The notes under the pieces were generated by a model. That model searched no databases. It was not told the origin of the DNA and saw only the letters and a program-made list of their open reading frames with translations. A stretch of DNA of 64,000 nucleotides from Scytalidium lignicola (lineage: Eukaryota; Ascomycota; Leotiomycetes), in NCBI GenBank assembly GCA_002812745.2, contig NCSJ02000168.1:1-64000 (forward strand), read 5' to 3'. Position 1 is the first letter of the stretch. The number at the start of each line of letters is the position of its first letter. Positions 30,350 to 41,397 of this stretch are shown piece by piece. The translations under genes and the position numbers were made by a program.

Positions 30350-33300
30350 ATGGAGCACCAACAGCAGCCGCAACCACCTCCTCAAGGTGGTGTCCCGGGC
30401 CCAGCCGGCCGAAGACTCCACATTGCTCATCGCAGAAGTCCTTCAGAGCTCACCCCTCTGATGAGCATGTTCTCGAATCCTGGAAGTACGTCACCCCTTT
30501 CTTTTTTCCTCCCTTATCTATCCACCCGACGATGACCCATCCGATATGTTGTCATCAACTATCCCCAAGCTCCTCCTGTCGATTAATTCAGAACAACTTT
30601 TGACTGAATTCTCATTGTAGTGGAACAACTTGCTATTCAGCAGCAAATCGAACTCTTGCAGCAGCAACAGCAACAAATTCAAGCTACCCACCAGCAATAT
30701 GTGAACATGGGCATGATTCCACCAACCCAGCACCTGACTCCTGCCGGCGGTTTCAACCCTCTACAACAACAAATGCAGAACCTCACACCGCAGTCTGCAT
30801 TCCAGTACCCCAATCAGCTTCAGCAGCAACAGATGGGCGCCCCTATGGGTGCACCGACACAACCACTATCTCACCGCCGTAACCAATCCGCCATTCCAAA
30901 TATGGGCATGGGCCCACCACCTGCTCCATCTTCAGGGGCATCTGGTTCGGCTTTTGGCGACTTTGGAGCACAGAGGGAGCCTCACTCTCTCCGTGGTCGT
31001 GGCGGAGGCGCGGCCGGAATGGGACATCAGCGACGTCACTCACTCGCATTGCCTGAGGCTAAGAAGGCCGCTGAACTTGCTCAGCAGAAACGCACTACAT
31101 CAGGATTCCAGTTTCCAATTCCTACTGCCGGCGGTGCTTCCCCATCCAATGAACGCAGTGACAGTCCTGCCAGTGCCAGTGAAGATAAGCTTGGTTCATC
31201 TTTGGGCAGTGGTACTGCTAACACCCTGGGCCCAGGTTCAGGTATGCGTGGCGGCCGCGCATCTAGTCATGGTCACGGCAGAAGTCAGAGCATGGCTGTT
31301 GGCTCAAATACTCGAGGCGGTGGTGCTCCGCGCGGAGGCGGTAACTTCCAGTTCCCAGCTCAGACTGGGTCAGAAAACAGCAGCGGAGGTCCAACCAATG
31401 ATTTCCAACGTCGATCCAGCGCCAATAATGGCCACAGCCGTGCCGCGTCAAGAAATTTTGATAGCAACTGGAGAACCAATCCTCAACCTCAAAATCAATC
31501 AGGCCAGCAAGATCAGGCAACTCCAATGGGAAGCTTCGGCCAAGGATCTCAAAACCAAGGTGGCTTCCAGCCTGGCCATCGCAATCGTGCTTCAATCAAT
31601 CAGTCAATGGGTTCTATAAACTCATTTCAGTATGGAGGACAACCCCAGCTGGTCCAACTGCCCCAAGGGCAAATGGCTCTTATGCAACAGCCAATCTATC
31701 CCGGTCAACAGTTGAACCCTCTGCAGATCAGCCAACTCCAAGCCCTTCAAGCTGCGCAGATGAATGGACATGTTGGTCTTCAGGGTAGCCAACATGCTCC
31801 ACAGCTCTCAGCTCAGCAACAACAACAACAGCGCAAGACTTTGTTCACCCCTTATCTGCCTCAGGCAACACTGCCAGCACTTCTAGGAGATGGTCAGCTA
31901 GTGTCTGGAATTCTTCGCGTCAACAAGAAAAATAGAAGCGATGCTTATGTAACCACTCAAGATGGCCTTCTCGATGCTGATATCTTCATTTGTGGAAGCA
32001 AAGACCGAAATAGGGCTTTGGAAGGAGACCTTGTCGCTGTGGAGTTACTTGATGTAGATGAAGTGTGGGGTCAGAAGCGCGAGAAAGAGGAAAAGAAGAA
32101 GCGTAAGGATATCACTGATACTCGGACAACAGGCTCCAACGCTGGTAATGCCGATAGGTCTCACCGTGACAATTCCACCAACGGTGACGACCAAGGCGCT
32201 ACGGAGGGTGGCATCAGACGTCGTGGGAGCTTGAGACAGCGTCCAACTCAGAAGAAGAATGATGACGTTGAAGTGGAAGGCCAGAGCTTGTTGCTCGTCG
32301 AGGAGGAGGAAGTCAACGACGAACAAAAGCCACTCTATGCAGGTCATGTTGTTGCGGTTATCGAACGTGTTGCTGGGCAAATGTTCTCCGGTACTCTTGG
32401 TTTGTTGCGTCCCAGTAGCCAGGCTACAAAAGAGAAACAGGAGGCTGAACGTCAAGCACGCGATGGCGGCTCAGGTCGTCACCAGGAACAACGACAGCAA
32501 GAAAAGCCAAAGATTGTTTGGTTCAAGCCAACCGACAAGCGTGTACCACTTATAGCGATCCCTACTGAACAGGCCCCCCGTGACTTTGTCGAGAAGCATC
32601 AAGAATATGCTGATAGAATCTTTGTTGCCTGCATTAAGCGATGGCCGATAACCTCCCTTCATCCCTTCGGTACCCTCGTCGAGCAGCTTGGCAAAATGGG
32701 AGAGTTGAAGGTTGAAACAGACGCTCTTCTCCGAGACAACAACTTTGCATCTGATGAGTTCTCTGAAGCTGTACTTCGTAGTGTTGGCCTTGATGAGTGG
32801 TCGCTCAACAAGGAAGACAAGGAAGCCATCGCTGCTAGACGGGATTTACGTAGCGAGCGCACCTTTACAATCGATCCAAACGGTGCCAACGAATTAGATG
32901 ACGCTATTCATGTCAAGACATTAGATGACGGCAAGATCGAAATCGGTATCCACATTGCTGATGTGGCTCACTTCATCAAAGCGAATTCCTTAGTGGACCG
33001 CGAGGCCAAGAAGCGAGGTACCGCTGTTTTCCTAATGAATAGGTCTTGCAACATGCTTCCACCAAAACTCTCCTCCGATATTTGCTCCCTACTTCCTGGG
33101 CAGGACCGTCTTACTGTTAGTGTTGTGTTTAAGGTCAACCCAGCTACCGGTGGAGTTGCTGATGAGGATGTTTGGATTGGGAAGTCCATCATTAAGAGTT
33201 CTGGCAAGCTTCAATATAAAGAGGTGGATACGGTTCTCTCGGGTCGTACCGACGTCAAGCTCACCGGAGCAGGAGTCAAAGATATACAGATACTTAATGT

Positions 33301-34817
33301 AAGTTGTTTCTTAACAGGCAGGAATTAATAGCGCTGGCTAATTAGTTTTTCAGGCTGTTGCACATAAGTTCAGAGAGGCACGCTTAGGATCACAGGGTGA
33401 AACTGTTGCTCCATTAAGATTGATCTATCAGCTGGATGACGAGAACGTCCCGGTTGAACAAAACATTTTCAATTCCACTCCTTCACATGAATTGATCGAA
33501 GAACTTATGCACAAGGCAAACGCCTATGTCGCCCAGAAATTGGTGAAGGAGCTACCTGAAAAGGCGCTTCTTCGTAGGCACAGCCCTCCAAATCCTCGAC
33601 GACTGCAGACTTTTGTCGACCGCATGAGGAATATCAACATTGAGATTGACACCTCGAGCAGTGGCTCGCTTCAAAACAGTCTGTTCAAAGCTGAAGACTT
33701 CGACACCCGAAAGGGTATGGAAACTCTACTCTTGAAGACTATGCAACGCGCCAAATACTTCATTACAGGCAAGACGCCCCAGCACCTCTGGCCACACTAC
33801 GCCCTCAACTTACCATTATACACTCATTTTACCAATCCTTCCCGTCGTTATGCAGATATTGTCGTTCACCGACAACTGGAGGCAGTTCTTTCCGGGGGCA
33901 AGATTGAATTTACCGAAGATGTGGATGCTCTTGTCAAGACGACTGAGTCCTGTAATACCAAGAAAGACTCAGCACAAAATGCCCAGGAGCAGAGTGTCCA
34001 TATTGAGTCATGCAGAATGATGGATAGAAAGCGAGATGAGGCCGGTGGAGAGTTAATCAGTGAGGGTATTGTCCTCTGTGTGTACGACTCTGCCTTTGAT
34101 GTGCTCATCCCTGAGTTTGGTTTCGAGAAGAGGGTACATTGCGACCAGCTACCTCTCAAGAAGGCTGAGTTCCGCAAGAATGAGCGTGTTCTAGAGTTGT
34201 ACTGGGAGAAGGGAGTACCATCGTCTGCTTACGTTCCTGAGGACGAGCGTCCGAAGCCCGGCATGTCGCAGCGAACTGCAAACGCAATTGCAGCCGCCAA
34301 ACAAGCAGCAGTCGCAGAGAGAGCTAAGAAAGAGCACGAAGAAGCACAACGCAAAAACATGGAGACTGGCACCATATCCACCGATGATGTTGATGCTCTT
34401 TTCGATGACGAGGATGAGGATGACGTTTCTGATCTTGCCGACAGCGTCGCCGGTGTGTCTCTGGCGGAGCGTCCAACCCAGAGTGTCCCACCATCCCCAA
34501 CCAAGAGCTCTGTAGCGGCAGAGACGGGCAACCTTCACCGTACCCGGTCTGACTCTAGAGTCCCGACGACCGAATCGACTGAGGCCAAGACGTCTGCTAA
34601 GGAGAAGTACTTGCACTTATTCACCTTGAGAGAGGAGAATGGCGAGTACATTCAGGATGTGCGAGAGATGACGAGGATTCCAGTCATCCTCAAGACGGAT
34701 CTTACCAAGAGTCCTCCGTAAGTAGACCTGCCATGAGTATTTATTCCTTTTGCAACAAAGCTAACAAGTGTATGTAGATGCCTCACAATCCGTTCGATGA
34801 ACCCCTACGCATTGTAG
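30350..34817 (+). CDS. ssd1: SSD1/Sts5/GUL-1-type RNA-binding protein with inactive RNase II (RNB) fold
   Basis: Exons 30350-30485, 30621-33298, 33354-34717 and 34778-34817 give 1405 aa, with GT-AG introns and all phases matching. Residues about 45-440 are low-complexity, Gln/Gly/Ser-rich, with polyglutamine and RRHSL/HRRNQS-type phosphorylation-like motifs, as in known Ssd1 proteins controlled by NDR kinase. Cold-shock-like OB domains follow (KTLFTPYLPQATLPALLGDG onward), then the RNB domain with TIDPNGANELDDAIHV and SSDICSLLPGQDRLTVSVVF, and a C-terminal S1-like part and acidic tail. The second acidic ligand position of active RNase II enzymes (Asp-x5-Asp-x-Asp-Asp) reads Glu here, consistent with the known lack of nuclease activity. 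Ssd1 binds mRNAs for cell-wall proteins and delays their translation in the cytoplasm. Confidence 0.93.
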
Positions 34818-36659
34818 AGTCGCCGCAAGTGTATCATCATGACTCGAACTATTTCAACAGAAAGTATTGACGTCCCTATCGAACAACCAAAAATCAGCAG
34901 TAATTGATCAACATGAGCTCAGCGATGGCGCTTTGAAACCCGGAGCATCTTGATTTGTGTTTTCTAGTCCATATCAAGGGTGGTATAAGGGGAACCGTCC
35001 TCCCTCGAGATGTTTTGCATGTGGTTTGCTATATGTTTAATCTGGTGGTGGACGGTGGATGGTGGATAGTGGGGGCGAGAAGGCAATTAACAGTAGTCAA
35101 GTGGTCAAGTGGTCAAAAGGACTAATGAGAAGAAAGAGGAGGATGAAGTGAGATAGTTGATAATTAATCTTTTTTTTTTTCGTTGCACACTGCCTTGGTT
35201 TGCTTTAGCGTTGTAATTATGTCTTCATAATGTGCTTGGAGTGATTCTCATCTAGTCTTGCCTAGTAAGATCTGTATCGTCGCGCCCATTTTTTGTTGGC
35301 ATGTCACCCTGCCTGTTGTTTATGCTGTGAGGCAATTTCATGATGGGGATTAATTATGCTTGCTCATCCTCTCCGTACTCCCTCAGCCCTTTCCTCAATG
35401 TTACGCTACTACAGTACAGTACTCACTCGTCCATCCTAGAATAATTCGATCCGCCCTCAGCCTTTGATTCACCAGCTGCAGTAGTTGATGACAAAAGCAT
35501 GGGCCAGCTTCGTCAGGAACCTCGACCATCCGGAGACTGGCATTAATTGTAGCTCGTCCATCCGGTCTCATCGCAAGAGTAGCGCGCGCTCTGATTAGCG
35601 ACAAGACTTCTCTTGCGACGAAGCGACGACGCCTCCGACACGTTCTGACACAACCCCCCCTTTTTTCCCCCTTCACAATCCAAGCACGGTGATACAGTCC
35701 TTGATTCCCCTTCACTCCGCGATCTGCCTGCGCACGGAGGTGGTTCCTGCCGCCGTTTGCTGCAGGTTCGCGATAAGCTTCAAAGTTTCAGTTGAGATGG
35801 TGGAGATGAGGCCAATCGTCGGCCCTCTTAGCTCATCTCCCGCCGAACCCTCGAGGTTTCGACCCCCTTGAGGCAAGGTGAAGAGGCCGCGGATTGGTCG
35901 TTTTCTCTTCCTCTACCTGTACAGACGGTAATTACCCCCAGACGTGCTGTACCTCCGTACCAGACATACAGTGGGAAATCTAACCCCCAGACCTTCAATG
36001 TGCCGACAGGTTGCACTGTATGCTTTCGGATGAGATCGCAGCCGCTTTTGCCAAGATGTTTCTTCTGCTTCTCCTCCATCTCACTTGCCTCTTTTGAGCT
36101 CTTTTTCCTTTCTTTTTTGTCATTGCGTCAGGGGGTGTTTCTTCCTTTCGGTTGAATCTATTCCGGCTTGAGGGTGAGAGAGGTAACTGTAGGTAGAAGG
36201 GGACAGAGCGTCAATTGACAGTCCCTTAATGAGACATCTCGTCCCTCTTTTCTTGTTGCTCTTCTTTTTCTCTCTTACTTCTTCACCGTATTGTTCGCCA
36301 TCTCGTCTCTCTTGCCTCTCGTTGCTCTTGTATTCCGTTCTTTTTTTNACTCTCCTTGAATCAAGCGCTGGTCAGCTTTTCACTTCTTACACACTTGACG
36401 AAAGCCCATACGACAAGGAAAATATTCTTTCGTCTTGACATTCCTTTTTTTTNGGTTGCCCTACCGAAATTTTAAAACTTATTTTTTAATTTAAATTTTA
36501 AATAATTTGCTCAGGCTGGTCTTGGTTGCTCAAATCTACTCCCTCGCTCGAGAATTGTCTGTCTTGCTGTGCACGAGAGGCCAATATCAACACAACTTTT
36601 CATATATTCCGAACATTAATCTAAACTTCGACGACCCCGACACTCGCAAAAGAACAAAA
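34818..36659. other. Intergenic, long 3' region of SSD1 and promoter of the ferritin-like gene
   Basis: Contains poly-T tracts, pyrimidine-rich promoter-like DNA from about 36050, and two Ns at T runs (36348, 36453). The frames 35401-35715 (-) and 35868-36155 (+) have no recognisable content. The bases just before 36660 (ACAAAAATGCCG) form a good fungal start context. Confidence 0.5.
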
Positions 36660-37758
36660 ATGCCGAGCATTAGGAAAATTGTGGGAACGGTGGCCGTGGG
36701 CATGGTCGCGGTTGCTTCTGCTCTTCCAGCCCAGCCCAAGCTCAGCAATTATGCGCGCAAGGTGTACGATCTTTCAACGCGGCAAGCTACTTCCACCGGT
36801 CTCCCAGCGGGTCTCACAGATATTGATATCTTGGAATTGTATGCCTGATTTTCCTTTTCTTCATTACTCTTTGCCTTAATATGTTTTGTATGCTAATAGA
36901 ACTCCAAAACAGCGCCTTAACTTTGGAGTTTCTGGAGGCATCATTTTACCAACAGGGTTTTGCCAAGTTCGCCGACTCTGATTTCCTAGCCTTGGGTCTA
37001 TCTTCGGACGAGCTCACAGATCTGAAGAGCATTGGAGAGACAGAACAGGTGCATGTCACTACTCTGCTCAGCGCCATCGCCGGCGCAGGAACCCAGCCTG
37101 TTGCGCCTTGTACGTATAACTTCGGCTTCACCGACGCCGCAGGCATGGTAGCCACCGCGGCAATCCTCGAGAACGTTGGTGTCTCTGCGTAAGTTCTCCC
37201 AAGTATTCTACACATACAAAATACATAGATCTCCAAAAAGACTAACAATTCAATAGCTACCTCGGCGCTGCTCCCCTGGTGACATCTGCTTCAATCCTCA
37301 CAGTCGCCGCTGAAATCGTCACCGTCGAAGCCCGCCACCAAACCTTCATCCGCCTCGCCTCCAAAGCTCTTGCTGTCCCCTCCGCATTCGACACCCCACT
37401 AGGAATCCGCAACGTCTTCTCCCTAGCAGCGGGCTTCATCTCCTCTTGCCCCACAGGTTCCAACCTCGCCATCACGGCCTTCCCATCTATAACCATGTCC
37501 GCACCCGCTGCAAACGCCGTCGCAATCGGTGTGTCACTGCAACTCAGCACCACAGCTTCGGGAGCGACCTTCTGTGCCTTTACCAATGGTGGTGCGCCAG
37601 GTGGAACTATCTTCGTGGCGTTTACAGGAGGTGCTTGTGCTGTTCCGGAGAATCTTGCGGGGATCACATATTTGAACATGGCGAGTGCGGCATCTCCAAC
37701 GGGTGTGTTGACGGATGATATTACAGTTGCTGGACCTATGGTCTTGACTATCTCGTAA
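36660..37758 (+). CDS. Secreted ferritin-like domain protein (Rds1/stress-response type)
   Basis: Exons 36660-36838, 36913-37188 and 37257-37758 join in frame to 318 aa. Residues 1-21 form a signal peptide (IVGTVAVGMVAVASALPAQP). The body matches the ferritin-like (Ferritin_2) fold of fungal Rds1-type proteins: DILEFALTLEFLEASFYQQG in helix 1, ETEQVHVTTLLSAIAGAG in helix 2, the conserved PCTYNFGFTDAA and ILTVAAEIVTVEARHQTFIR. The E..E/H pattern could bind metal, but many family members are uncharacterised. Related genes are often induced by stress or nutrient limitation. The long serine/alanine C-terminus (CPTGSNLAITAFP onward) is also typical. Confidence 0.88.
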
Positions 37759-38549
37759 GGTAATTTGTAACTACGAGGAGTTGGGATGGAAGGATGGATG
37801 GAAGGATTGGTGGTTTTTTATAGGAAGGGAAAGATGGGGGAAATACTCAATCCCGGACTTGGGGGATGGGAATCTTGGTTTTCTGGCACGGGATTTGACT
37901 AAATAATTGCTTTTGTTTCTTTTTTTTCATCGAAGCTGAGCCCTGAGATGGGGTGTTTAAAGTTTAGCGTGCAGGTAGCTGAGTTTCTCTTCCAATACAG
38001 CTTGGTCAAGTCCTCATGGTCTCTTAATTTTACAGTACCTGTGTCGTCCTCTGCCTTAGATATCTATATAAACACAGTTTCCACGCCGAATCTTAACACA
38101 GAGTTATGTAACCAGTTGAGTATTAACTTACTTCCCTAATACACCAAAAAAGCGGGTGAGGAGAAACACTTTTTGGTTGTGCAGAGTCACTTATAATTCT
38201 AAGGTCAACTTTCAAAACAGGTAATATCACCAACATCTAACACAATGTTGTAGAGCGAAACTGTAACTGTTTCCTAATGCATAAAAAAAAACTGGTATCT
38301 TAAGTCTACAGTCCAAAAAAGCCTTCATCGTCATCATAAAAGATGTATGTACATGAAGCGAAAATTCCAAAATGCTCCCATCTATCCTTCTACTCCAAGC
38401 AAATCAAAGTCGCAATAGGTCATTTATGAAAAATAGCCAGTAGAGGACGGTTTACCAGAAAACGTCGAGAGCAGGAAACAACATTCCTACCCCATCGTCA
38501 TGCACAGCACAACGAATTCTATTCTATTTCTCTGTACCGATCCCCGGAT
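37759..38549. other. Intergenic between convergent genes
   Basis: 3' regions of the ferritin-like and GH16 genes. The frame 37948-38139 (+) is not supported. Nothing else is visible. Confidence 0.5.
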
Positions 38550-39518
38550 TTATAGCTGATAAACCTTAACCGAATTAACCAGCCAATACGCATCCGTAAA
38601 CGCCTCCGGATTGTTCGCAACATAAGCCTCGCAACTACCCGCCAACGAAGCACAGCTTCCACTCCCCCAGACACCACCAGCCCACCCACCGCAAAACGTC
38701 GTGTCAAACACGATATTCTGGTTGCTGAACGCCGTGTTGAAGTCGCACCCTCCACCAGTGAAAGTAGCCAACGGCATGCCCCAGCTTTGTGTAGTAGGTT
38801 TGCCGGAGGTAATATCGGAGGGAATCGATCCACGAGGGAAGAACCACACGTAAATACCCGTAGACTCCCACTGCATAGCGTAGACGCCGCCACCGATGGC
38901 ATTAAATCCCTTGCCGTATGTTTGCGGGTTCGAAGTAGTAACACCGCAGCCTGTATTCGCATTGCCTGCATTGCAATCTGAACCAACGGTTGTGGTTCCC
39001 GACAGGGAGTTCGCGTTACTGACAGTGCACCCAGGTGATGTATGCAGCGTTATCGAGTTGGTGGTTTGAGTGTTGACGCCCTCGATGATGTCGATTTCTC
39101 CGCTCGCGGGCCAGTTGGGTCCAAACATCCAGAATGCAGGCCAGGTTCCACAGATGCCACCTGGCATGTGGGCGATGTCTGCGATGAAGAGACCCTTAGT
39201 GTAGGGGATATCAGAGCTCAGTCGTACTGAGGCACGGCCGCCGGATGGGTTTTGAGTAGTATGATCGACGCCGAGGTAGACTTGGTTGTTTGTGTAGTAG
39301 ACTAGGTGGTCATTCTCAGCCACCGATTGGGGGACATAGTCAACGAAGCCATTAGTTGGGTCGGCACCGGTGAAGAATGTAAAGTAATCGAAGAAGTTGC
39401 TGGCATCGTAGGTGTTGCGAAGGGTATATTGTGCCACAGTTCTAGTTATAAGGAATGAAAGAGATGAGATGATAATGGAGGCCGAGCCTAAAGGAGTGGA
39501 AGTTGAGAAACAACGCAT
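38550..39518 (-). CDS. Secreted GH16 endo-1,3(4)-beta-glucanase-like enzyme
   Basis: An intronless 322-aa protein. The N-terminus is hydrophobic (signal peptide about 1-29, ending TRTVAQ). The catalytic motif is GEIDIIEG around residues 139-146, in which the first Glu is the nucleophile and the last the acid/base in family 16. Further family landmarks are YVPQSVAENDHLVYY, GICGTWPAFWMFG before the motif, and the cysteine-paired C-terminal half (GGGCDFNTAFSNQNIVFDTTFCGGWAGG). The length matches fungal laminarinase-type GH16 enzymes without an added binding module. It probably acts outside the cell on beta-1,3/1,4-glucans of plant or fungal walls. No GPI-like hydrophobic C-terminus is present. 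Confidence 0.93.
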   Translation of the reverse strand: MRCFSTSTPLGSASIIISSLSFLITRTVAQYTLRNTYDASNFFDYFTFFTGADPTNGFVDYVPQSVAENDHLVYYTNNQVYLGVDHTTQNPSGGRASVRLSSDIPYTKGLFIADIAHMPGGICGTWPAFWMFGPNWPASGEIDIIEGVNTQTTNSITLHTSPGCTVSNANSLSGTTTVGSDCNAGNANTGCGVTTSNPQTYGKGFNAIGGGVYAMQWESTGIYVWFFPRGSIPSDITSGKPTTQSWGMPLATFTGGGCDFNTAFSNQNIVFDTTFCGGWAGGVWGSGSCASLAGSCEAYVANNPEAFTDAYWLVNSVKVYQL

Positions 39519-41397
39519 GATGATATTTTATGCTGAAGAGCAGTCTGCCAAACTTGGCTATGGTAATGGGAAAGTGTTGTTTCTCCTTGGCATCTCATTC
39601 AAACACCAGAGGGGGGCAAGCCCGTCTATATATGCCGTCCCAAAGAGTCTAGATGGCGTGAAAACTCATTTAGATTGAAATCCACTTACATTCTAGGCCC
39701 GACAAAGGAAAGAGCAGGTGGCACAAAGGATAGGATGAACCACACACACAGCGTCCACGGAGGTCATAAGTGCACAAAGAAAATTCGGATCCAACAAACC
39801 AATGGCGATCAAGCTTCGCCCAACTTCACGGTCGTTGAAGCGCTGGCGCAATATTAGAAATGTCTTATGAGGAAGGGGATTGATTTTTTCCCGGTCCTCG
39901 ACCACTGCCATGCCACGCTCGGCATTTGTCCGCTGCACACTTGCACATGCATAACCATATGCCCCTGGTATTCAGAGAACCCAGTGTTTTCGTCCATTCG
40001 GAGTTGTCGATTCAAACTTTCGAGGGCCCTCGACGTGGCGATCTGTTTGAAGTTTTGAAACGTTGGAACAAACGTAGGTGTCGGGGAATTGGTGGTGGAG
40101 GGTGTGCTGAGCTGCCTGATTGGGAAGATCAGATCCAGGGGAAGAATCAATTCTCCGAGCCGAGGGGTCAATTCTAACCAATCACAGCCCGAAGATGCCA
40201 AAAAAGGGGTCCTGCACGAAACTTTGGTGCTGAATATGCCGAAATCTAGAATCTTTTAGACCATCGGACTGCAATCAACTGCAGTTCAGACGTGTCGGGG
40301 AGAAAAGCTTGTCTCGCTCCCAAATCGAGCGAGATCGACGGTTGTAATATTCGATAGCAAATGAGGACTGAACCGCAAGATTCCCGTACGCCAGCTCTTC
40401 ATTCGAGCCTAATCTTACAAAGAAATGAGACGGTAGAATTTTGGTCTTAGGTGGAAGCGATTTTATTAAAAACCCATTTGAATTCAAAGGTGCGATGGAT
40501 CCTCTAATGTGACAAGCGTGCTCTAATCTGTTTTCGGCTGGTTCTACACTGTTATATTACTACTCCCATTGTAAAGAAGTGGAAGACATTGTCTCAAGAC
40601 AAAATATGAAAAAGAACATACATGCCTACTCTACCACTCTCTAGGCAATGGTAAAGCGATTTCCAGCTGCCAAGGATATACAGGACACATTTGAAAGTCT
40701 TTCTTCTGTAACAATGAAGATGTACAACTTAGACAACTTAAGCTGGTTGATAGGTCAAGCAGCTGGGCTTAATGATGTCCCTTCAGGGCCAGCAAAAATA
40801 GCTAAGCGCGCAGACTTTTGTCACATACAGTATATTTAGAGGAGGGGTCTTATATTCCATTAAATGTCAGGACAGCGACCCTTTGCTAGGAGGTCTTATA
40901 GCGAAGGGCAGTCTTATATGCTAATTTATACAGTATGGTAGCATTGACTTCCACGCTTCGCTCAACTTCAAACCAATCGTCAAGAGGGATGCGGTGGTAT
41001 ACAGCATTGAGCTCCATCCGGCCGTTGTAACCCTCTCATCCTGCAGCGTTGAGTTCACCCCGTCACCCAGCGTTCTGGGTATTCTTCCTCCTGATTTGCA
41101 GTTGCGTATGTGACCCGACTTGACACAATTAAAGCACAGTTGTTCTGTCTGCGCCGCTGTTTTCTCTAATCTGGAAGCTACTGTAAGGGTGTGACAAATG
41201 GCTGTCACATTACTATAAGCTTGGGGTTCTACATTGCAGTTTCCATAGTGGAATTATCATTCTCGATGACAAGGGTGGGAGACAGCCTCCGGCCGCTTTA
41301 CTGTGCTACCCTCGCCAATACACATTAGACGAGCTCCAGCGAAACAATCCTACACCAAGCCACGTATCCCTGGATCTGTACCCAAAGCTCCGTTCAC
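39519..41397. other. Intergenic, possible retroelement scraps
   Basis: 1.9 kb without a supported gene. A minus-strand frame at 40921-41208 contains CFNCVKSGHIRNC, which resembles a zinc knuckle but is one residue short of CX2CX4HX4C and has no neighbouring retroelement domain. The plus frame 40648-40839 is unrecognised. Confidence 0.35.

Noticed and set aside
40921..41208. Possible retroviral-type zinc knuckle (CFNCVKSGHIRNC)
   Set aside because: Spacing is one residue short of CX2CX4HX4C and there is no protease, integrase or reverse transcriptase nearby.
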